A DNA stretch of 64,000 nt from Lates calcarifer (taxonomy: Eukaryota; Chordata; Actinopteri; Centropomidae): contig NC_066848.1 in NCBI RefSeq assembly GCF_001640805.2, positions 9,338,396 to 9,402,395 of the forward strand, in the 5' to 3' direction. Positions within the stretch are counted from its first letter, which is position 1. Each line of letters begins with the position of its first letter. The translations under genes and the position numbers were made by a program. Positions 28,550-42,258 of this stretch are shown here, piece by piece. The notes beneath the pieces are model-generated. The model did no database searches and was not told the origin of the DNA. It saw only the letters and a program-made list of their open reading frames with translations.

Positions 28550-31500
28550 TCAGTGCTTCTTCCTCAGCCTGAGGTTCTTGCGGCGGCTGCCGGCACTCTC
28601 GTTCCTTCCCCTCTGACCTCCTTTCTTTACACAAAAGTACTTGGTCACTGTCTTCCTGCACTGCTCGCACTTCACTGCGCAGCACCAGTGGAATTTACAG
28701 TTACAGCTCGACACCATCTCGGCCTTGCGCTCTTCCACGGCCAGCCCGCACTCCCCACACAGCCTCTTGCAGCTGCGTTTCTCCCATTTGCTCAGGTTCT
28801 TGCCCTTCTTGAGGCACTCGCGGCCCTCTGTGCCCGGCAAGCCCAGGGTGCGGTTTTCCAGGCAGTAGTCGGGGGAGTCTTCAAGGTGGACCAGCTCCTT
28901 GCGAGAGATGGAGCTGAAGGTCTCGGCAATCGCCCCCCGGCTAGCCGCGCTGTTCCCCGCTCCTCGGAGGAGATCCACTTTCAAAGCCCTGTGGTACTTC
29001 TCCTTCAAGTAGTTCCCCACCTCCCTGAACTCTGGCAGCTGCAGCCAGCAGGTCTGAGTGGTGCAGCTTCCTGACACCCCATGGCACTTACATGTCCTCT
29101 GCATGGTCCCTTTTACAGCCTGGGGAGGTAAAAAGGGAAAATTCACTTTACTTGACAGCAATGTTGAAGAATATTATGTTTTGTTCCCAGTATCATATTA
29201 AAAAATAGTGCAAAAATGAAAAAAATCATGCTGTGATTGTGAGTATTCACACACACACACACATACTTGTGTGTCCACATAGGTAATGTGCATAAGGGTA
29301 TGTGTGTGTGTAAAAGACAGGATGTCCATTGTCTTTTGACTGATGTGTTGTCAAATTAACTGATTGTATTCTCAAAGTTTTCTAGTTAAGTAAAAAAAAG
29401 GGATGAATACACTGAAAGGAAGAAATGATAGCTTAAAGGTCCATTGCTGAGTTTCTTTGTCGTCCTCAGTGTTTCCTGACTTTACCCGACACAAAACAGC
29501 TGCCGCTTGAAAAGGAGCGTTTTCTTCTCGTGAGGAGGGGATGAACTTTCTGTTGAGGTGAGGCTGAATCAAAGTTTCACATCGAGTCCCATTGTCCCCC
29601 CAGAAGAAATAGGAGTATTTATTTAGCATGTTCATTATCAACATGTTTTCTAGTGTGAGAAGACCCAATGGAGAGTCCCATTGAGCGGAGAAATGAAAAA
29701 GGAGTTTTTCTCTCTTTCTATCCCCATTTTTTTCTGTTACAATGATGCTCCAGGTGCCATGGGGATCCTAGGGCCTGACAGGGGGGGGCAAAGGCACCAG
29801 AAACAAAGAGCACTTCAGCTGCACGCCTGTGGTCCCCTCAGACTCCCTCGGGGCCAAACAAAGACCAACATAAATGTGGGATCCTTATTGCAAGAATAAA
29901 ACTAAACACTTATTTTAAAAAGCAGTATAATACAGAATGCTGTGCAATGTCTGGCTCCCCAGGATCTCTAATTAAGCTTGCACCAGTGATCCCGAGATTC
30001 TTGAGTTGAGGTATTGTCATAAGGGGCATTCAGCACTGGTAAATAGGCCCTTCTGGTACACCGAACACACTGTTATTATTGGGGACGAGTGGCACCTCAC
30101 TTACAGCGATGTGAAAGGGATGCTTGGGTGGCACACTCAGTGTAATTCTGAGCAGGGGGAAAAAAATTATTCAAAAGGTGCTTTACACTGTGCAATCAGT
30201 TGGAGGGCCAGGCGGGAGAGATTCCCAAAATTTCAACCATGGCACCACCAAGTTTACAGTTCAAATCAAGGCATTAACGTCTCATAATTGTCCGACATCT
30301 TACACAAGGGGCTCATCTCTCATTGCCAAGTCGATGGGGTGAAATAAGAGCACCTACTGTACCTTGCGCCCGGCCTCGTTATTATGGAGATTCATGGCTG
30401 CCCGTGCATCCTGCCCGGTCTCCAAGGCATCAACAAACTGTTTGGAGATGGCCTCTCCGAAGCCGACATTGTCGCTGCAGCCACCCCAGAGCCAACCATG
30501 ACCACCTGGGAGAACGTATGAGAATGAACTTATCCATGCCATTCAAATTCTACCCTTTGACTCGTCTATATCTGTGTAAATCTCTTACCTCGTTGTCCGT
30601 TCCTGCTGTCGTCACAGCCACAGTTGTCAAAGTCTCCCAGACTGCAGTTCCTGGTTAAAGTGTACATGACCCCGGCGGAGCTGATGGCGTGAACGAATGC
30701 TGTCTCCCGATTTGCTGTGGACGGAGAGACTCATTTACTATCACATTATCTGCAAACAAGTTTTAACTGACACATATTGAGTTGTCCTTTTCATGTATAA
30801 AATCAGTCAATTTCTCATATTCTGCTCAAAATCATAAATCCTTCTTCTACACTGTGCCTAAATAAAGCTGATTTTGTGTTGCCTAACACATTTGACTCTT
30901 GTCTTGTGGGTCCTGGTTTATGCTTTCATTCAAACCGCAGACAGAGGCAGTGATTCTCGGGGGATGTTGTGAAATGGATTAGTGTGTTTGTTTTGCCTCT
31001 AGCATCCGTGGCCACTGTAACTATCCCAAAGGGTGATGAATGTTTTGACTAAGCAAACATCTCCAGTTCACAAAGGGGAAAATGCCCCCCCCCCAAAAAA
31101 AAACAGACAACACAGAGCTTGACACAAACAGAAGCACATGGTTATAAAGCACTTCTTAAACATCTTGGAAAACCCATTAGCCATATTTCCCATCCAGCCT
31201 TTGCTGCTGTGTGTGAGACGTTTGAGCCGGCCGGTCGGTCTCAGGGGAGTCTGGACTTACCGCTGCGCAGGCTGCTGTGTGTGGACAGCTGCAGAGCTCT
31301 CTCGGGGCAGTTCCAGCGGTCCCATGCAAACTGGTATTTGCACTCCTCTATGCCGCTCTGAGCTCCTGCTGCAACACTGCTGGAGTAGATCAGGTATGCC
31401 TGGGCGCAGAAGAGACAAGGGAAATATTGAATGCAAAAAATAACACACAGGCGCCCCACATCATACAAAAACTATGAAATTGCTCTGGAGCGTCTGGAGC

Positions 31501-33350
31501 AGAGAAAGAAAATTAGCATCATTTTCAGGGAGGATTCACCTGATGCAAAAAATGTGAGACGCAATCCACTTAAAAAGAGTCAGGAGTCACAGATCAAACA
31601 GATTATGGGAATATGTCTGGTATTTCTGAATTGACCCTGGGTTCACAAAATCAAATCTTGTACATGAAAGAAAACTAGTAATGATGATATCAATCAATAT
31701 CAGCCTCTTTTACACTTATATCTTCTTGCTAAATGTTTTACTCTTCACTTCAAGATAAGTCTTTGTCATGTGATTTTCTTGACTGGGACCAAAAGGCCAC
31801 ACACTGAACTGCTTTGGAAGTTTTAAAAGGTGTCTCGCACTTGCTTTTTCCAGAATTTTAAAGTGGATAAAATATATAAACAAGTCCTAAAGAGACTGAG
31901 ATAAACGTATTATTTGTGTCATGACAAAAACAATCTCAACTGATTCAAACTCAGCTCTGACATGATTGTACTTTTCAAACTTTAGAGGGATACAATGAAT
32001 TGTATCGAGCTCTTTTAAATCAGTACGCTCTGTCCTTGGCTTTCGCCCGCCGCTCTGCTGCTTGTTCAGACTGTGTGAACGATAATATAACTAATATGTC
32101 TCAAGTGGCCTTTGGGGAGATGGAGCACCACCTCTTTCACAGGGGTCTCGCTCGCTAATGATGACCACCCACTACAGCGGTGCCTGACCTCGCCTCTTAA
32201 CACATTCAACCCGCACATACACACAGCCTCTGAATAAGGTCAAGTGTACGGAGGGGGAATGAAAATCACAAAGGGCCAAGAATATCACTGATATGTCATT
32301 AGTGCCATTGTTGTGTACAACAGCTTGTCCATACACTTGAATTAAGATATCAGAAAGACAACAGGCCCGCACTGAAACAGAGAAAAACACAGAAGCTATG
32401 TTTTCTCTCAATCGCTCTTTTGGGAAAAGGACAGGGAAGAGAAGATCAAAAGAAAGTTGGCTTACCTTGGGTCCAGTCATCAAGAAATTATTCACTGACC
32501 TGGAAAAGGAGACAGCTTATTCACTCAGAGAAGCTCAGTGTCCTTCACAAATTCCTCTGCTAACATCTCTCATTAGTGCGCTTTGTAACATGTTAAACCG
32601 TGACACCAGCGGGCATCCAAAACCTCACTGAACAATACTGCTGAGTTTGTTCAAAAGTTTCTAGGAGTGTAAGGCGCACTGAAGGCAACGCCTTTGTTAT
32701 TAACACTTGACACAGAATTGAAATTCTGGGTTGCCAGGTTGTGAAAAATCCCATTGGCTGGTGTTCATCCTTTCTATTTGGATATAATTCAGTTCAAAAT
32801 GTTTCTGTCTATTTATAAATGCTCCTGGGTTTCTCACTTTCTAATAAGCCATCAAATCTGCTTTTTTAAGTGGTAATAAATTACTAATTAATTGTATTAA
32901 CCCATCACATCTGCAGTTTTAAGTGTTGATAGATTGGTAATAAATGGATTTTGGTTAGAATCATCTGCAACTCAAGGGAGTTTTAACAACCAGGCAATCC
33001 AAAAGCTGTTCTTACTAATGGTTACAGCTGTCTATAAAACATTAGTTAATAATTTTATCAGCATTAATAAAGCCATTTCTTACAACCTATGAACCCTTTA
33101 TAAGGGATGCCAAGTGTTACTGGTGTAATTAACAACAATCCAGTCACAATTTCTGTGAAAAAGACTCCAATTGAAGTACTTTTCTTCCAATTGCCAGCGT
33201 TTTCAATTAAAATATAATAAGAAGTAGAAAACAAAAAAGAGAAGAAAAAACTGAATAATTCATTATAAGTCAAACTTACCAGCAGCAGCACGACCTCATG
33301 TGAGTTAGGAGAATGAAAACGTAATAGAAAACCTCCAAATGCATGAACAT
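28550..33350 (-). CDS. wnt8b: Wnt8b secreted signalling protein
   Basis: A Wnt ligand that in vertebrates patterns the dorsal forebrain, hypothalamus and midbrain. Six coding exons (minus): 33350-33280, 32499-32466, 31399-31261, 30714-30589, 30505-30363 and 29119-28550. All junctions are GT/AG and in phase, giving 360 residues (human 351). Exon 1 encodes a hydrophobic signal peptide ([18 protein letters not shown]). Exon 2 encodes [11 protein letters not shown], diagnostic of Wnt8. Exon 6 holds the lipidation loop [12 protein letters not shown], with S187 as the Porcupine acceptor serine, and the cysteine-rich C-terminal region with [10 protein letters not shown]. The protein ends in a basic tail ([11 protein letters not shown]). 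The order of family landmarks fits Wnt8b rather than Wnt8a. Two nested starts (M1, M3) are possible. The gene lies between hif1an and scd, as in human apart from missing neighbours. It appears intact. Confidence 0.96.
29120..30362 (-). other. wnt8b intron 5
   Basis: A 1.24-kb intron between the exons encoding ...NNEAGRK and AVKGTM.... It holds a short AC/TG-rich stretch near 29250-29315 and a moderately GC-rich segment near 29740-30010. No gene is seen in it. An unrelated open frame opposite the last coding exon is a shadow. Confidence 0.75.
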
Positions 33351-36300
33351 CCTGACAGGTGAGGGGGATGACGGTAAGTGTGAGCCCGTCCAAAGCCTGC
33401 AGACAATCCAACGGTGGAGAGGAAACTGAGCTACCAGCACATCAACCTTCACCAGGGGCTTCCAAGATTTTTCAAGGAGGGGGCTCTGAAATGGAGCTGC
33501 TCTCGTCCCAACAAGAGATTATCTGCTTAATTAAAGATTTTCCCCCTTCTTTACTCTCTTGGCCAATCAGAAGTATTGCACCAAGGAGAGACTGAAATGA
33601 TCAAAAGGGCACCCTGGGCCTTCAGGGCCGGGCAACGGTAGGTTCCCTGCCTCCATTCAAGAAGCAGAGGAAGATCTGTTTAATCCTATAGGGAAAGTGT
33701 AACACTGATCCCTCGAATTTCTAGTCGGGGGGGGCGAAAAAAGTTTATTTAAGCAATCTAACGCGCAGATGACCATCGGGGATTAGTGGAGGATAGTCCT
33801 CTGGGTGACGAATTGTTAGTTTGATAGGAGCTGAAAAAATTAAGCCCTTACTGTTTGTTCTCGAGGAAGTAATTCACGGTTTAACAAAAGTGTGATTGAA
33901 TCAGTGTTTATCATCCTGAAACACAGGGACTATTACTCAGGCGGAAGAAGACAGGCAGTAATTTGGTCGTTTCATTTCAAGTCAACCATTTCCCATGATG
34001 TTTGCCCATCCAGATCTACGTAACTGTTGGATGATGATGCCGCGATTTTTTTAGTTTTTATTTCGGGCATCTGGAAACGAGAAGATGACAGAAATAGTCA
34101 GATTTTCTCTTTAATTTTCACAGGTCTTTGATACATTTGACATATTAGGGAATCAGTAATCAGTGCTATCTATTTCACACGGGGTGCAAGTTTTTTGTGC
34201 ATTTCACTTTATTGATACCTATTTTGTCTGCGTTTTTGTAAATTTTCAATTTTCCTTCGATATTTTCATCAGATGAAATTCACTATAAGATGACTTTATC
34301 ATGCTGAGTTGCGTCTGGAGAATTTAAAAGCCAGAAACCCAGAAAATAAAATGGTTGAGTGGGACAGAGCGAAGGCCCTATACAGCCATTGATCAGATAT
34401 AGGACATTTGCATCACTAATCCAGACGGTCCTTACCTAACGCTGGATGAAGGGTTATTCCCCAGTAACCCCGTCTGACCCGTAGGTCCCTTTCCTTTGGC
34501 TCAGTCAGCCCTTTGGCAATCTTCTTGTGTGCAAATTAGGATTAGAGAAAAAGTGATTTGGATGTGTGGGAGGGATTGGGGGGTGTTTGGGGGGGGGGGG
34601 GGGGACTTCTGAGGGATGTTTTTGGATTAAGATTTAAAGAGGAATGACAAGTAAGGTGAGACAAAGTAGGATCCATCCTGTTATTTTAGATTTTTTTAAA
34701 AATACTGGATATGACTCCCTCACAGAAATTATCACCAAAAACATGTAGTTGGGACTATATGGAGCAAAAGGTATCTATTATAATATTAAGTAGCCAGTGT
34801 ATGTGCTTCTAAACAGGAATGTGAGTCAACTGGATGTGATGGGAATTAAAAAATAAATATATCTCAAGCATGTGTGCAGTACACGTACATTACAAACTTG
34901 AAGTTCATCCTTTATATGAACTATTTCAGTGTAGTAAGTTAGGATAAAGTGGCCCAAGTTAACAAGTCTATGCTGCACAAGTTTGCAAGTGCCAGGCTAA
35001 AACTGTACTGACCACAGTAAAGTGTCTGAGCTGTAGCTGACAATGTGACCACACTGAGGTGTTACATACCGTGAAGAGGATGGCCTGACAGTCAGCAGCC
35101 AATAGACAGAGGGCTGATGTCACTGTCGGGGCAACAGAGATCAGCACTGGTGGGACCACTTACAGTACATTTTGGACCAGACTCAGACCAGTGGCAGCAC
35201 TCTGTCGCAGACTGCAGAGGTTTTCTGCCAAAAGCCACCGACTGCAAACAAACAAAACACATGAACCACTTTTTTTTTCACACATAACAAAAGGAGGATG
35301 CACTGCCATGGCTGTGTTGACTTGCTATAAAGTAATTCTCCAGCAGAGGGAGCAAGTGCACAGAGCTTTCAAGTGATTGAGAGATGTGTTGATAACAAAC
35401 ACTAAAGCCTCTTTATAGGAAACCCTCTTTTTGCTTGCAGACTTCTGACAAAACCAGGCTCAAACAGTGGGAGCTGGCAGGATTTTTTCTCAAGGGCAGT
35501 TCAAAAAGGCCTGGTGCACTGTGATGGGAAATTTTGATCTTAGCCCATCTGACTACAACAACTGCCACTCCCATCAAGATAAACATCACCACAGTGATAA
35601 CCAAAAGAGCCTGTTTCAACATTCAAGTTTGCAGAAGTAGAGTCATAACGCTGCAAAACATAGAGCACTGTACTGTATCTACAGAAATCTGTCTTCTAGG
35701 AGTCCTCAAGGAATGTTCGAACACTATCCGCAGATATTTTAAATACATACAGTGGTGTCACAAGTGCAGCATTGTTAGATGTGGGTGAGACAAGCAAACA
35801 AAGCATGAACAGCAGAGGTAGATCCCCATCAGTCTAGGCATGTAGACAGGGGGCTTTTGATTAACAAGTACAAGGTGTCCAAAAAGGAGAGGCAGAGACA
35901 AGGGTTGTTTTTGGCTGCATTATGTCAGCAGCAAAATGAAGCTAAAGGCATTCAGAGATTCTCAATCCCTGTGGATATGTATGTTGTACAGATGGACGTT
36001 AATAATCAGTAAAGAGCCCAGGGTTCTGAAATACGTCAAATACCAGATGTCACAATACAGCACTTCTTCTTTAGATGTGCTGTGCTATCACATAATTTCT
36101 TTAAACATGGTATATCACAGTGCAGTTTGTTGATATAGGTTTCTGTATGTGCTACAATGTTAGCAGTTATTATATAACCTATACTTTTCATTTAATAACT
36201 AAGCATCAAGTAGCTATGATTTTCAACAGTAACTTATGTTTTATTCTTTACACCACACATCTTTGTAAAGTACTTTGTTGCTTTTGAATATTTCTTTATA

Positions 36301-37942
36301 GTGTAGCTGATATAATAATTCCGATAATAGTTCATTATCACTGTCAGTAGTTTTTGTTATTATTGTAGTATCCTGTAAAGAATGTGACAGAAATGGTATG
36401 ATCATATTTTTTATTCAGTATACGAATAAGGAGTATTACAGAATTCCAACAAAAACAGCAAAACATACTTTGTCACAAGTAGAAAATTTGGTTTATTTAC
36501 GGTACATACTGTGGGCAAAAACATTCTTTGAAAAAATGTGCCATTTTTTTAAGGCATTCAAAATTCATGAAGTTAACACTGTAAAAAACTGTTGCTCTGT
36601 AAAAGAGGAAGAGGAATATCACAACAGTATCTTTAATGATATTATAACAAGTTTGGATGTTGTTTTAGAGCAAAGTATTTGTTTGGTTATACAGAAGTTA
36701 AATCATGATAAAGCATCTTTTTTTAGGATTTGTTGAGTGGTTCCTCTTTTTCATTATAAATAAGGGAGTACAGTTTTTCAAGTTTTCCTTATAAACAGAC
36801 ACCACACAACCGTGATTAGACAGAAAATTTAAGCCCTAATTTAGCTTCGTAATGTGCACTTTTAATTTTTTTAACAAGTGTGCAACCCTCATAAGGCATT
36901 TGGGCAAGAGTCCTGGAATATGTTTCAATAATATCACACAGCACAAAAGGTAAATGCACCTCTTACACATGCCTCATAGGCCTTATCCGAGGGAGATGGA
37001 ATCTTATCTTGAGTGTATTTCAAATTAATACAAAATAAGTGCAAACAACTCTCTTTTCAGATTAAGAGTGAGAAGTCTGGGTCTAGGTTTCAGTCCAGAG
37101 GAGTCTACATGAAGAGGGTTCATAATGAAGTCTGAGGCAGCTTCACCACTCAACTGGAGGTATACAGAACCTCATTAAGTGGCCTTTGGACAAGTTGGAG
37201 ACAGTGGGCGTGAGAACATCCCAAAGTATAACACATCTGAACTGTACTCAGCCAGGGTTACTCTAATATGATAAATGGGGCCTTGAAATGTTGGCCTTGG
37301 ACACAGCAGCTTCTGGTTTAGTAAGACTACTAGCTTACCAAGTATAAAGAAAACCTTAGCTTAAAATAGATGAACAAATACCAAGATTAAATTCCACCCT
37401 CTGTTGAATGAAACAAAGCACTACTGACAGAAGTTAGAGTGAAAGGTCCTCAGTCTTGTTTGTAAAAAAAACAACAAAAAAAAACTCACTGTTAAGGGTT
37501 TCAATAAAGCTTTCAAATTGCCAAAGACTATTAATAAATAGCACATTAATAAATAAGAGATACAGTAAATTATTCTGTAATTACTGCTTTTACACACTGC
37601 TCACACAGACCTGTTTGGCTGCACCTACTGCTGCCCAAAAAAAAGGACTTAAATTCCGATGAGCCTTTTTCCATTCTCTTTGTGCCTGTTTGATATTATA
37701 GTGAAAAAAAAGCTGTGCTTGCACATGTAGCCAAGTCACTGGCTGTGCCTAATAGTCAGTGAGGACACTTCAAAACTTATGAGAGACCCACACAATTTAT
37801 GGAAAGGCCAGTATTAATCTCAGGAAGAGGTTTAACTTATAATCAGAAGCATGGTAATCATCACCCCATCACTGAAATGCTGCTACGTTCTGTCTCGGTT
37901 TGACGTGTCGGTGTCAGTCGCAGAGTCTGTGGCTGGCGTGAC
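33351..37942. other. wnt8b upstream / scd downstream region
   Basis: About 4.6 kb without a recognised gene. The first ~1.2 kb next to wnt8b contains a CCAAT pentamer near 33572, a CTTAATTAAAG homeodomain-type core near 33531, and dense unique sequence that could be regulatory. A G-rich tract lies at 34568-34604. The part from about 36000 to 37942 is AT-rich and probably includes the scd 3'UTR. Confidence 0.5.
34568..34604 (+). other. G-rich tract with 16-G run (G-quadruplex potential)
   Basis: Successive runs GGG, GGG, GGGGGG and a final run of 16 G are separated by short loops. This satisfies the usual four-run G-quadruplex pattern on the plus strand. It lies about 1.2 kb upstream of the wnt8b start codon. 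Homopolymer length may be inaccurate in the assembly. Confidence 0.6.
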
Positions 37943-40900
37943 TCAGCCACTTTTGTTGCTGCCATCACCCGTTCGCTGGATGCGAGCGATGATCATTTCC
38001 TTGGATACCTTCTTACGGTCCTTGGCCAACCCCAGGAAGCACATGAGGTCTATAAAGGCAGTAGTGAGATTGAGCTTGCAGCCAAACTCGCTTGTGGCGT
38101 AGTCAAAGGGGAATGTGTGGTGGTAGTTGTGGAAGCCTTCCCCTGAAAGCGGAAAAGAAAAACTGTTGTTGTTTTGCGGGAGGTCGACAAGTTCACAGGC
38201 ATGACTTGAAAGGAGATACGCATGGGTACAATAGAGTGACACACTGATGAGGATGACGCGGCTAATAACAATCATATGGTAAATTTACAGTAATTTAAGG
38301 ATATCAGTGTAGTGGAGTAACAGTTATTGGCAGCATGTGATGGACGCTCAGTGGGGAGAGTGAAGGGTAGACATATTTTTGGATCTGAAAATCTTCATGG
38401 CTGACCGTCACATGGTGTAAATTACCAGCTACCAAAATCAGATTTGCTAAATCAAATTGGCCTAGTTTGGTTGTCATAGTAACAGCACAGGTGTTCCCAC
38501 CTCATTCATGACAGACTTAACAGCTTGGAGAACAGCAGTAGAAGACATCCCATCAACAAGCTTAAATTTCTGCAGGTAAAATGAATATTGTACTCTGTTG
38601 AATTTTTTGGATATGTTGAGATTTTTTTAGGGCTTTTTAAATCAATACTAAATCTCAGGTGCAGTGTTTTCTTCCAGATTACAATGACAAAGCTTTTTGT
38701 ATATGCTGCAACTTCTAATTCACATCTCTGGTACAGTCCAGATTGTCTTGGTGAATGCTGAGGTTATCATCAGAAACTTTCACGTATGAATTTAAGTGGA
38801 AAATGCTCCAAAAACAAGCAGTTACAGTCTCACATTTGCTAACAACTTGTAACATGGAAAAACTGTTAATTGTAACCAGTTAAAATGACACAACAGATGG
38901 AACTTAAAAGAAGGTGAAACAGACTTTGGAACATAATTGTTTCCAGTACTTTTTTCCATTTGTTCCCACCATGTATTCTCATACAGTCTTCAACTTGTCT
39001 TAGCTTGTGGATTTCGTGCTGTTTTGAGGACAACAATGCTCAGTGCTGTTCGCAGCATCATACCCCTGTGGTGTTAGCCACCGCCAATAAAGTCTTCACT
39101 CATCCAAAACCAGTATACCCAAAATAACATCAACACCCACCTGTTAAAAATAGCTAAATGCACAGGTTGAATAGTGACCACCTGTAAATTTCAAAGCTAA
39201 AAGAGACAAGACAAGATAAACATTGGCAGCCAGATGAGCACACTGCCCCACTATAGATGCCCGGCTAAATCATCTTTGAGAGAGCCCCCACCGTGGTTTT
39301 CTTGACAAGACAAGCTTTCAACAAGTGATGAAAATATACAAAGACAATTACACAAAAATTCTTATGTAGGCACAATACAGTGAATAATCAGCATGCTGTT
39401 TCCTTACCTATGGCGCTGAAAGCAACCAGTGGGTTTTCCCTTGGGTTGATGTTCTTGTCATAAGGCCTGTTGCCCCATATATGCGCAGCACTGTTGACCA
39501 GCCAGGTGGCGTTGAGCACCACAGCGTACCTCAGGAGCCCGGGGATGAAGTATGCCACAACCAAGGATTCACCCCAGAAGTACCAGGGCACCAAGGTGGG
39601 CACAAGGAAGCAAAGGATGATCACAGAGAGCTTGTAGTGCCTGATACGAGAGAGCAAAGATCCATTCTCACTTTTTTCAATCTGAGCAGAAATCATGGCA
39701 AAAGTCACATGATACATTCTACCTACAACACACTCTAAATGGGAGTTGAAAAGAAACGTGGCTGCTCATTTGCTCAATTTGATTGCTAAAACAAAATCAA
39801 AATCTGTACCCATGTCACAGCAAAAGGTCTTGCAAAGGCCACAAATTTAATCCTACATTGTTATGAGGGCGATAATAAACATATTAACACAGTTATCTTC
39901 AGACAATTTGCACATTAGCTCACTGTGCATAGCTGACAGGGCCTTCCGATTGTGGCACTCTTGCCAGTGTTAATTCCCTTAGCCTGAGAGCACAAAATGA
40001 GAATCTGGGACTGCTTCCAGAGGAGTAGAAATGTTGACAAATGACTAGCGAGTGGGCACTACATGGACACACTGTGATACAGTCCCCGAAAACATCCCGT
40101 ATCTGTAGATCTGTCGCTAAGTGTTGCCATGCTCGCTGTGACCCAGACTACCACATCCTGTGCAGCTTCAGCCAAAGGGGAAGTGACTTTTAATGACGAG
40201 ACGCAAAGCCATCGACATAACCTGCGAATACGCTTATGTGAAACTGCTCTGCCTCAGTTATATATTCAGTGGCACCATTCAGTGCTAATTGAGAAGGTAG
40301 TGTGACATTCATGTATCACTTTGGGTTGTAAAGATGTGGAGGTGGAGGCCATGTTGTGGCTTTGACATGGAATGGCGCATGATCTGCCTCTGACAAACAG
40401 TCAAAAATATATGTAGTATCTGCATCAAAACTGTGTGTTTTGCCTGATACATTGAAGAAAGACATGATGTAGGTTGTATCATTTTTACAGGTGAGTTCAC
40501 CTAAAATATCTGGCCATAATCTCTCCATTCTCAGTATATAGTCAACAATGACAGAAGCTGATTACTTGTGGATTCTGGGTAATGCTTGCTCACCTCCTCT
40601 GAAACATAACCACTTTATCTGCCTTCAGGTCCACCATCTCCAATTTCCGTCCCTTTTCAATGACGTCTGGGTGTTTGCGAACCAGCAGCCAACCGATGTG
40701 GGCGAAGAAAAACCCCCGCGTGGCGTTGTGGGGGTCTGCGTCCGTCTCAGAGTACTTGTGATGGACGCGGTGGTCCCTTGCCCACTCGTATATGTCATTC
40801 TGCTCGCATGGAGACAGGCAGAGATAGAGAGGATTACGCGGGGCACCCATAGATGTGCATGGAAGTTTCAGATCATCAGATTAAGGTCAGTGATCATGTG

Positions 40901-42258
40901 GGTACAAAACAATAAATGCATATCACTCAGATTACATCAGTATACTGAAAGAACACACAGTAGAAAACCATACTTTATTCTTGATAGTAATCTTTTTTTT
41001 CTGTTTTACCTGAAAGGCCATTGAGTTGGCGAGAGCGAGGAAGACTCGCAGGGGAAGTGAAGCCTTATAGGATCTGTGGCTCCATAATCTGTGTGCGCCG
41101 GCGGTCACACCAAGAGCACTGATGAGGTAGCAAACTACAGCTGGAAGGAGGAAGAAGTGGAAAGTACAGATGTCTTAGGGGGAAACTGTCACCACTACAC
41201 TGAGATTAATGTCACACCCCTGAGAGCAGAGTCACTGGGACACCACGTTCTTTCCATTACACCCAGGCCTCTTTGTTCTGAGAAAAGTCATCTATGTGGG
41301 GAGATGGGACGGTGGGAGCGCGCAGGTCTGCCCTCACAATTTTTGTTGTTCTCTAAAACTGCTGAATGTGTTTCTATGTGAAGCCCAGACAAGACTACGC
41401 AGGATTTGAGAACCCGGGGGCTTCTGGACTGGCAAAGAGCATTCTGTTGTGGTGCCACGCTGCTCACAATGGGATGTCTATGGGAATGGTGATTGTGCTT
41501 TGTCTTCCCCAATGAAATAATATGCAGCTCAGCATTGCAAAGAGAGGGAGAAATTATGCAGAGCCAGAGTGGAAACAAAGTTGAGACTGTTCAGGAATTC
41601 GAGTCATGCCTCAATAGTCTATATATATATATATATATATATAGGACACAAATTGTAATTATTCAGCAAACAGTGTGGCTACCACCACTGAAATTCAAAT
41701 AGTTCTGATTTGGAGCATGCCACACAGTCCAACAAGTCCACATAGTTTACAATCAACTGCCGATTTGAGCTCTTAAATAGGGGACTAATTTCATTTTGGA
41801 GGCTTATAGACATAGGCATGGATGTGTATACTGGAAATTACAAGGCCTGAGTGACTCATTCTCCATTACTCCCGCTGGCATGACCCCTCAGGCGGTATGT
41901 ACTGTAGTTAGCAATGATCACACAACATCAGCACATTCTGTTCGTCGACTGTGGCCTGCAAGCAGGAAAAAAGGACCCAATAAAACGCTGCAGAGCGATG
42001 TAATGTCTTCACCAAATACTTACTCCATGCAAGAGTTAAAGCCGATGCGGAGGGAATGGCAATCAGTCCATAGAGCGCACCGATATGTAGGAGGGACATC
42101 AGTATGATATTTCTCCACACCAGGGTTCTCGGCGGTTTGGGACCCTCTTTCTCTGTGTAGGTGTCGTCAAAAACATCCTCCACCGTCGATGTCTCTGCCG
42201 CGGCATCGCCATTCTGTTGCTTGCCGGCGCGATGATTCCTGGTTACCGTTTCGGTCAT
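37943..42258 (-). CDS. scd: Stearoyl-CoA delta-9 desaturase
   Basis: An ER-membrane di-iron enzyme that inserts the first cis double bond into stearoyl- and palmitoyl-CoA, using cytochrome b5. Five coding exons (minus): 42258-42024, 41140-41010, 40799-40594, 39640-39408 and 38142-37943. The GT/AG borders and phases fit, giving 334 residues, normal for fish. The histidine clusters are intact: HRLWSH (95-100), HRVHH (132-136) and HNYHH (273-277), plus N240 and H244 in NSAAHIWG. Hydrophobic segments precede box 1 (about residues 50-92) and lie at about 195-239. The N-terminus (MTETVTRNHRAGK) is variable and acidic, as in orthologues. The C-terminus ends ARIQRTGDGSNKSG, matching the usual RTGDG ending. 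Human SCD is likewise near WNT8B. Teleosts often keep two scd copies, and I cannot tell which this is. Confidence 0.96.
41621..41643. repeat. (AT)n microsatellite
   Basis: Pure AT dinucleotides, 23 bp, inside scd intron 1 (the intron after the first coding exon). Confidence 0.9.

Noticed and set aside
28553..29074. Long open frame on the plus strand, 173 codons
   Set aside because: It lies antisense to the last wnt8b exon and has no recognisable domain. The strong conservation belongs to the minus-strand Wnt reading.
41091..41381. Plus-strand open frame over the scd exon region
   Set aside because: It is antisense to a well-supported scd exon (41010-41140) and its intron. It is a shadow frame.
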